Part shown: positions 4,257 to 6,275 of the stretch, in pieces
How positions within the stretch are numbered: the first letter of the stretch is position 1
How the letters are laid out: every line of letters starts with the position of its first letter
Assembly (NCBI GenBank): GCA_964344165.1
Contig: CAYFMH010000087.1
Span: 1-6,275, forward strand
Reading direction: 5' to 3'
DNA from: CAYFMH01 sp964344165
GTDB taxonomy: Bacteria; Patescibacteriota; Gracilibacteria; UBA4473
Length of the DNA stretch: 6,275 nt
Position numbers and translations under genes: made by a program
The notes under the pieces: generated by a model
Seen by the model: only the letters and a program-made list of their open reading frames with translations
The model's database searches: none
What the model was told of the DNA's origin: nothing

Positions 4257-5189
4257 CTAGCTCCAAAACTTCCGTCTAGCCCACCAAGCGACCACCAAAA
4301 TCGGAACCCAAATCGGTGCGAAAACCAAAACCTTGATTGATTTATCAAAGATCCCCTGCAACGAATGAATCAAATCATTGACCGCTTGTTTCCAGGATCG
4401 TTCTGGGGTCCAGTCTGGCGTCGTGAAGTCCCCGATCGCTGGTTCTGGCTGGATCGTGACACGAAGGGTCGAAAATCCCACATCGGTGTCTCGTCTTTTT
4501 TGAGTTCGTTCAAGTCTCTCGATCTGCGATTGAACCGAGCTCAGCTCTCGATCCACCTGGAGCACATCGCCGAGATTTTCTGTTTTTCGTTCCATGAGCT
4601 CTCGGAGTCGATCTCGACGAGATTTCAAGTTCTCGAGTTGTGCTTCTGTGTCATAGTACGAAGCCGTGACATCTTGTACGGAAAAGTTTTCTGATTTTTT
4701 CACCCCTAATTCAGCGATATTTTTGACCGCTGCGTCAAGGTTTTCTGCTGGGACGCGGGTGGTGAGATTATAGGCCAGGATCCCCGGACGCACTTCCCAG
4801 GAGTTCAAATTAGTCACGGCTCCTCCGAATTCAGTGACTAAAGTCTCTGTATTTTCTCGAGCTTCCTCGGTATCTTCTACTTCTAGACTGAGACTGGCAT
4901 TTTTGATAACTTTCTTTTCCGTTTGATCCGGATCAAATCCTCCCTCAAACATTGGCGGCTCTGGAGCAATCCCCCCTCTACCAAAAGAGGCTGTCTTCGC
5001 CATCATAGGAGCCCGGGCGAAGTCCATAGCGGATTCTTCCATCTCCATGTGAGCGTAATTTTTGCTCTCCATGATCACCGGCCCATCATCGCCCAAAAAC
5101 CACCATCCCACTCCTAGGACGATAATAATCAAAAGTAAATTTTCACGAAATAAGGTATTGGCTAATTGCCAGAGATTTTTGATTTTCAT
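4257..5189 (-). CDS. DUF4349 domain membrane protein
   Basis: A 310-residue protein of the DUF4349 family, whose function is not established. A membrane anchor (about 16-32, ENLLLIIIVLGVGWWFL) follows a short basic N-terminus. Next is a Met/Gly/Pro-rich linker (about 40-90), then the domain from KKVIKNASLSLEV (92-104) through EFGGAVTN, YNLTTRVPAENLDAAV (140-155) and VQDVTASYYDTEAQL (171-185). A long charged helix, probably a coiled coil, covers 181-231, with the family motif DVLQVDRELSSVQSQIERLE (208-227). A second hydrophobic segment (284-303) sits near the basic C-terminus RRKFWS. The domain is expected outside the membrane between the two anchors; DUF4349 proteins often have this plan. No Shine-Dalgarno site precedes the ATG; a 16-nt motif shared with rplL lies 4 nt upstream. 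It has its own terminator. A TTGACA at 5342-5337 lacks a good -10 partner. Confidence 0.9.
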   Translation of the reverse strand: MKIKNLWQLANTLFRENLLLIIIVLGVGWWFLGDDGPVIMESKNYAHMEMEESAMDFARAPMMAKTASFGRGGIAPEPPMFEGGFDPDQTEKKVIKNASLSLEVEDTEEARENTETLVTEFGGAVTNLNSWEVRPGILAYNLTTRVPAENLDAAVKNIAELGVKKSENFSVQDVTASYYDTEAQLENLKSRRDRLRELMERKTENLGDVLQVDRELSSVQSQIERLERTQKRRDTDVGFSTLRVTIQPEPAIGDFTTPDWTPERSWKQAVNDLIHSLQGIFDKSIKVLVFAPIWVPILVVAWWARRKFWS

Positions 5190-5193
5190 ATTT

Positions 5194-5209
5194 GAATTGG
5201 TTAAGAAAT
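5194..5209 (-). promoter_or_regulatory. Start-proximal motif ATTTCTTAACCAATTC before the DUF4349 gene
   Basis: These 16 nt match those before rplL (2966-2981) in 15 of 16 positions and end 4 nt before the ATG. The sequences further upstream differ: AT-rich operon spacer in rplL, a palindromic repeat here. The similarity is therefore limited to the start region. Confidence 0.4.
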
Positions 5210-5215
5210 TAGAAG

Positions 5216-5317
5216 TCTCCCTTTTTTAAGGGAGATTTAGAGGGTTTCGAGCACAAACAAAGGTCGTGCAAGAAATCCCCCAACCCCCTTTAACAAAAGG
5301 GGGCACTTTCTGAAACC
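5216..5317. repeat. Composite palindromic repeat upstream of the DUF4349 gene
   Basis: Two strong hairpins lie here: TCTCCCTT (5216-5223) with AAGGGAGA (5228-5235), and CCCCCTTT (5284-5291) with AAAGGGGG (5296-5303). Between them GCAC (5251-5254) can pair with GTGC (5266-5269), and GGTTTC (5243-5248) is the inverse of GAAACC (5312-5317). Text of the form CTCCCTTTTTAAGGGAG and ACCCCCTTTAACAAAGGGGG is typical of dispersed non-coding repeats in many bacterial genomes and differs from the GTCATCC type. It fills most of the spacer between the last two genes and would lie within or near the 5' leader of the DUF4349 mRNA. Confidence 0.65.
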
Positions 5318-5340
5318 TACGCTTTCAAATATTTTTTGTC

Positions 5341-5375
5341 AAAAAAACAGGCCGAAGGATTACCTCTGACCTGTT
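5341..5375 (-). terminator. Intrinsic terminator of the 5396-6235 gene
   Basis: On the minus strand AACAGG (5375-5370) pairs with CCTGTT (5351-5346), and the stem continues inward through TC/GG, one mismatch and GAGG/CCTT to a TAAT loop. Seven T (5347-5341) follow, the first two shared with the stem. It lies about 20 nt past the stop codon. Confidence 0.85.
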
Positions 5376-5395
5376 TTGTAATTTTGAAGTTAAAA

Positions 5396-6235
5396 TTAAG
5401 CAGCTAATTCTCTATTTTTTTTCGGCTGACGTTTGATTTTCTCTATCATATGTCCTCCATGGGCAGGGAGCGAATCATCTACCGACCCTTGATCTAATCC
5501 ACAACCATCAGAACCATAGTCTTCATCAATTAAAATAGGTTTTCCATTCAATTCACAGGCTTTAATAGTCCTACTAGAGAGGTATTTGTCAGCCCAATCA
5601 TGATATCCATCCAAACTATCTGGACTATCTGAACCATAAACAAAATCCCAATTATCCCCGGCATGTTTATCTTCAAGTTTATCCACTTCTGCTCCATCCA
5701 CTTCTATTTCTGCTTTGTATCGGTTGGCAAAGCCCCCTGAAAATCGAATCACGTCTTCTCTCTCCCATCCTCTCTCGGGTGACCAGATCATATCAGGAGT
5801 ACTCCAAAAATCTAAAACATCTTTTCTTCCTACTTCTCTATCTTGCCTTCCTTTTCTATACTGATTTTTGGTTCGTGCATCTTTTCTCTTCGTAGTATTC
5901 ACATGCTGATTAGCATAATAAGATGCGTCTTTTTCGTCTTCATCTTTCCAAGATTGAACTCCAAATCCTTCTCGTTCATGTGAACTCTGAGAGATTATAA
6001 TATCTCCATCTGGTTCATAATCTTCATATTGATTTACACTGCTCGCTAAATCTCCTTCAATTTCTGCTTCTTCTATTTTTCTGGTCCTATACTTTTTCCA
6101 TTTTCCCATAATTTGCTCTCTGTTTTTTAACGAAATTGGCATAGAATGTTCACTAGTTCCCAACAAGTGAATTGACTCTGGTAAATCATCTAAGGAAACT
6201 ATTCCTTCTCCATAATCAACTACGAATTTTTTCAT
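5396..6235 (-). CDS. Hypothetical hydrophilic protein
   Basis: A 279-residue protein that I do not recognise. It has no signal peptide or membrane segment and is rich in Asp, Glu, Lys, Arg, Ser and Gly. A structured-looking N-terminus (MKKFVVDYGEGIVSLDDLPE) is followed by a charged, probably disordered middle (about 45-140) with a basic patch KRKDARTKNQYRKGRQDR (116-133). A part rich in aromatic residues comes next (FWSTPDMIWSPERGWERED, 143-161), then an acidic part (about 175-255), where YGSDSPDS (200-207) and YGSDGCGL (240-247) echo each other. It ends basic (IEKIKRQPKKNREL). The mix of acidic and basic blocks hints at a nucleic-acid or protein partner, but this is only a hint. In the stretch checked (near 120-140), arginine is AGA/AGG, unlike the CGA-rich core genes. 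A terminator follows; a hairpin and a four-codon ORF precede the start. No Shine-Dalgarno site supports the ATG. Confidence 0.75.
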   Translation of the reverse strand: MKKFVVDYGEGIVSLDDLPESIHLLGTSEHSMPISLKNREQIMGKWKKYRTRKIEEAEIEGDLASSVNQYEDYEPDGDIIISQSSHEREGFGVQSWKDEDEKDASYYANQHVNTTKRKDARTKNQYRKGRQDREVGRKDVLDFWSTPDMIWSPERGWEREDVIRFSGGFANRYKAEIEVDGAEVDKLEDKHAGDNWDFVYGSDSPDSLDGYHDWADKYLSSRTIKACELNGKPILIDEDYGSDGCGLDQGSVDDSLPAHGGHMIEKIKRQPKKNRELAA

Positions 6236-6250
6236 CTTAAACGCAACACA

Positions 6251-6273
6251 TGAAGATTAATCTCTAATCTTCA
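6251..6273. repeat. Perfect 9-bp hairpin just upstream of the 5396-6235 gene
   Basis: TGAAGATTA (6251-6259) and TAATCTTCA (6265-6273) form a perfect inverted repeat around ATCTC. It ends 15 nt before the ATG at 6235. No T-run follows on the minus strand, and the window ends before the other side can be judged. It could be an operator, a leader hairpin, or the end of an element lying beyond the window. Confidence 0.6.
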
Positions 6274-6275
6274 AT

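Noticed and set aside
5314..5342. TTGACA at 5342-5337 as promoter of the DUF4349 gene
   Set aside because: The -10 position reads TAGGTT at best, and the box overlaps the T-run of the preceding terminator; not strong enough to list.
236..6235. Recoding of UGA to glycine, as in Gracilibacteria and SR1
   Set aside because: All main genes are complete without reading through UGA and use GGN for glycine; the lack of TGA stops among six genes is too small a sample.
1..6275. CRISPR array, insertion sequence or attachment site
   Set aside because: No regularly spaced repeats, transposase, integrase or flanking duplications can be seen.

Overview
The window looks like a chromosomal piece of a bacterium with compact genes and AT-rich spacers, probably a member of the Candidate Phyla Radiation (Patescibacteria, possibly Peregrinibacteria-like). 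The grounds are an archaeal-type Elp3 in a genome with bacterial L10 and L7/L12 proteins, scarce Shine-Dalgarno sites, intrinsic terminators after most genes, and palindromic repeats scattered between genes. The phylum is inference. The code appears standard: six main ORFs end in TAA (5) or TAG (1), and none needs UGA read through.

Layout. 1-147 is T-rich with nothing secure. 148-224 is a palindromic repeat. 236-1906 (minus) encodes Elp3, the radical SAM/acetyltransferase enzyme for wobble uridine 34 of tRNA. A divergent AT-rich orphan gene follows at 2001-2498 (plus), with a clear promoter and a leader of only about 15 nt. It shares a two-way terminator with the convergent ribosomal operon rplJ-rplL (3576 down to 2553, minus). 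That operon has its own promoter, a leader of about 200 nt with a kink-turn arm typical of L10 leaders, and a probable attenuator.

The 680-base gap between rplJ and the next large gene is full. From right to left on the minus strand it holds: a terminator for the DUF4349 gene; an extended -10 promoter; a transcription unit of about 210 nt that folds into a closed multi-hairpin domain and also contains a 40-codon ORF for a very basic peptide; its terminator; a second palindromic repeat; and the rplJ promoter and leader. The small unit is the most likely undescribed element here.

From 4257 to 5189 (minus) lies a DUF4349 membrane protein, preceded by a third palindromic repeat. From 5396 to 6235 (minus) lies a hydrophilic orphan gene with its own terminator and a perfect hairpin just upstream of its start. 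The main genes appear to be mostly independent transcription units, rplJ-rplL being the only clear operon. Common themes are translation without obvious Shine-Dalgarno sites, a nearly identical 16-base motif before two unrelated start codons, and terminators built on the same TCCCGAG/CTCGGGA stem.
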